Positions 63,336 through 64,000 of a DNA stretch of 64,000 nucleotides are shown here, piece by piece. The first letter of the stretch is position 1, and every line of letters starts with the position of its first letter. The DNA comes from Siphonodentalium dalli (taxonomy: Eukaryota; Mollusca; Scaphopoda; Gadilida; Siphonodentaliidae): contig CP136061.1 in assembly GCA_032622095.1 (NCBI GenBank), forward strand, positions 134,441,587 to 134,505,586, read 5' to 3'. A model generated the notes under the pieces. That model was not told the origin of the DNA. It did not search any database and worked only from the letters and a program-made list of their open reading frames with translations. The position numbers and the translations under genes were made by a program.

Positions 63336-64000
63336 GGCTATAATTAAAAGTCTAAAAAGCACAATCTAACTTGAACATTGTAGTAGTATCACATATGTGA
63401 ATGATTAAAGTAAGTGTAATTACATGACTTTTTTGAAGCAGAAAAGTTATTCAATTTGTACCACAAATCATCAGTGACAATGATTGATGAAATTCTACCA
63501 AGTATACTTCAGCGTACTTCAGTGTAGCAATGCCTTATCCAAAAATTTATGCTGACTGATGCACAGAAAAGCTAAGCGCCTGCTGTTTTTACATATATCA
63601 AGAAAAATATTACAAACTGCAACTGACTGCATTCAATTTAACATTACCTGGTTAGTTGCACATTCTCACGTTCCTATCAAGGACTAACCTTGACCAAGTT
63701 TTTCTTCAGGCATGCCAGATTTGAATATCAGCTTTGCTAGTTGCTATTACAGGTTAAAAATTGAACCCACACCTCTCTCAGAAACCAGTTTATACTCAGG
63801 ACCAAGAAGCAAGCAATTAAGTTGTTTGTGAATTATCTATTCACATAAATGTCCATTATATTGACATCACCATAAAGGTTAGCTTCTCCACTCCCATGAT
63901 GCTGATATTACCAAATGATCAGCAGCACCCCCCCCCCCCCCCATGATCTTGATATTACTGTAAAGGGTAGCTTCTGCTCCAGTCTGATTGAAATACAGAC
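63336..64000. other. Unique DNA with C run and small tandem repeat
   Basis: A run of 15 C lies at 63928-63942. CATGATGCTGATATTACC and CATGATCTTGATATTACT, with AAAGG-TAGCTTCT, form a short imperfect repeat (63860-63980). No gene. Confidence 0.4.

Noticed and set aside
1-64000. LTR retrotransposon or endogenous virus
   Set aside because: No long direct terminal repeats, primer-binding site or gag/pol-like frames were seen.

Overview
The window looks like gene-poor, AT-rich nuclear DNA from an animal, most likely a bivalve mollusc or a close lophotrochozoan relative. The reasons are the pearl-like elements with tandem 130-165 bp cores, the repeated GGGCAATAACTC-type cores, the C-terminal ends of two non-LTR retrotransposons, and the dense set of short palindromic DNA transposons. 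I find no complete protein-coding gene, no rRNA or intact tRNA gene and no CRISPR array. Almost all short open frames lie inside repeats and are by-products of them. No organism name is certain from sequence alone.

Repeat families, with labels used below. Family A: palindromic MITEs flanked by TA, tip CAGTAATGCCCTAA, about 20 copies of 54-235 bp, Tc1/mariner/pogo-like. Family B: elements with tip CAAGCCTTGAAATAGTGTG, 8-bp target duplications and one inner hairpin per end; a short form (about 255-280 bp) and a long form (about 390-545 bp), hAT-like. TTAA families D, E, F, G, I, J, K: separate short elements, each bounded by TTAA, mostly starting CCCTT, piggyBac-like by target site. Family H: pearl/Helentron-like elements with terminal hairpins and tandem cores of about 164 bp, three copies (about 2.3, 1.3 and 1.0 kb).

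Layout. 0-3 kb: an 841-bp hAT-like element with 21-bp ends and a perfect 8-bp duplication, then an old pearl-like fragment. 3-9 kb: D, A, B and G copies. 9.4-13 kb: a 75-bp minisatellite, pearl-like cores, a palindrome, and a tandem segmental duplication in which one copy carries a B insertion and the other a truncated LINE, so each shows the empty site of the other. 14-27 kb: scattered A, B, E, F, G, J copies and a B composite split by K. 27-32 kb: a direct duplication of about 350 bp, SINE-like pieces and little else. 32.6-35.6 kb: a large H element nested in another pearl-like array, with an internal inverted block. 36-49 kb: the densest repeat region, with many nested insertions. 50-57 kb: I, A and E copies, the longest open frames (unidentified), and a tandem duplication giving the pre-insertion TTAA site of an E copy. 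57-64 kb: the third H copy, A, F, a LINE 3' end, a pearl-like array and a broken B copy.

Nothing here works together as a pathway. The biology is that of non-autonomous mobile DNA. The nesting gives relative ages: several B copies predate K, A and a small 95-bp hAT-like element; G and a pearl-like array predate H; one LINE and one B inserted after a local duplication. The most striking pattern is a hairpin module (CCAATGCATTCTCTTATATA plus its complement) shared by TTAA families D, E and F although their terminal repeats differ.
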